From NCBI GenBank assembly GCA_016783965.1, contig JADHVO010000007.1, positions 248,001 to 312,000 of the forward strand: DNA of 64,000 nt. The letters run 5' to 3'. Both the position numbers and the translations under genes were made by a program. The stretch is from Alphaproteobacteria bacterium. Lineage in GTDB: Bacteria; Pseudomonadota; Alphaproteobacteria; Micropepsales; Micropepsaceae. Below the pieces are notes generated by a model that worked only from the letters and a program-made list of their open reading frames with translations, was not told the origin of the DNA and searched no databases. Shown here one piece after another: positions 63,884 to 64,000 of this stretch (position 1 is the stretch's first letter; each line of letters starts with the position of its first letter).

Positions 63884-64000
63884 GATAGTCCCCCGAATCT
63901 GATCGCCCAGAACCGATATGGAAGTGCAGCCAGTGGGATAAGGCAATGCTGCCGGGCCGTTCTTTTTTGACCCGGAATCATTACGACTTTGCAATTTTTC

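Overview
The window is about 64 kb of GC-rich, densely coded chromosome with many stop/start overlaps. The gene set points to an alphaproteobacterium: the pyrB-pyrC'/plsY-dprA-topA-rnr-NUDIX-rpmG run, GatCAB, an UrcA-family protein, an ETF-beta lysine methyltransferase and short GC-rich dispersed palindromes. A Rhizomicrobium/Micropepsaceae-like lineage is a guess from style only. Most of the window is housekeeping chromosome; no phage, transposase or CRISPR array was seen.

Layout. 1-13.7 kb: tldE/pmbA (cut by the left edge), a MAPEG protein, a frameshifted secreted aspartic protease, ubiD, an amino-acid permease, a GH25 muramidase, a divergent pair of citrate-synthase-like genes (one carrying an HTH domain) around a palindromic operator, a phasin-like protein, an ETF-beta methyltransferase, rsgA and a MATE pump. 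13.7-18.3 kb: an RNA-repair module, all on the minus strand, made of rtcB (RNA ligase), rsr (Ro60/TROVE protein) and, upstream, a tandem array that I read as eight Y RNA genes. 18.3-37.5 kb: acyl-CoA and lipid metabolism (acyl-CoA dehydrogenase, thioesterase, acyl-CoA ligase, three alpha/beta hydrolases, GDPD, and a glpD / lipid kinase / alkyl-DHAP-synthase-like operon) plus a dut-Rrf2-cysK operon and coaBC. 37.6-53 kb: the conserved information-processing and pyrimidine block (rpmG, NUDIX, rnr, topA, dprA, plsY, pyrC', pyrB, ruvX, gatCAB). 53-64 kb: a 26-residue lysine-rich peptide, soluble lytic transglycosylase, dapA, smpB, a Moco oxidoreductase, uracil-DNA glycosylase, a NYN-domain protein, folK and small secreted proteins.

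The most notable system is 16.79-18.04 kb. Each unit begins (minus strand) with a conserved GGTRGTGAA-type box, ends near GTTCYC, and has a 5'/3' stem whose sequence differs between units while its pairing is kept. The best units enclose a circularly permuted tRNA-like domain: T-arm, then a hairpin that closes the acceptor stem, then a D-arm. This is the architecture of bacterial YrlA-type Y RNAs, the partners of Ro proteins. One or two Y RNAs per locus is the described norm, so eight diverged copies in tandem are unusual.

A second unexplained element is a hairpin with an almost invariant 15-nt loop (GGGTTGGYGGGCGGC) and 13-bp perfect stems of unrelated sequence, present three times: once in the rsr leader, once inside the Y RNA array, and once directly before smpB.
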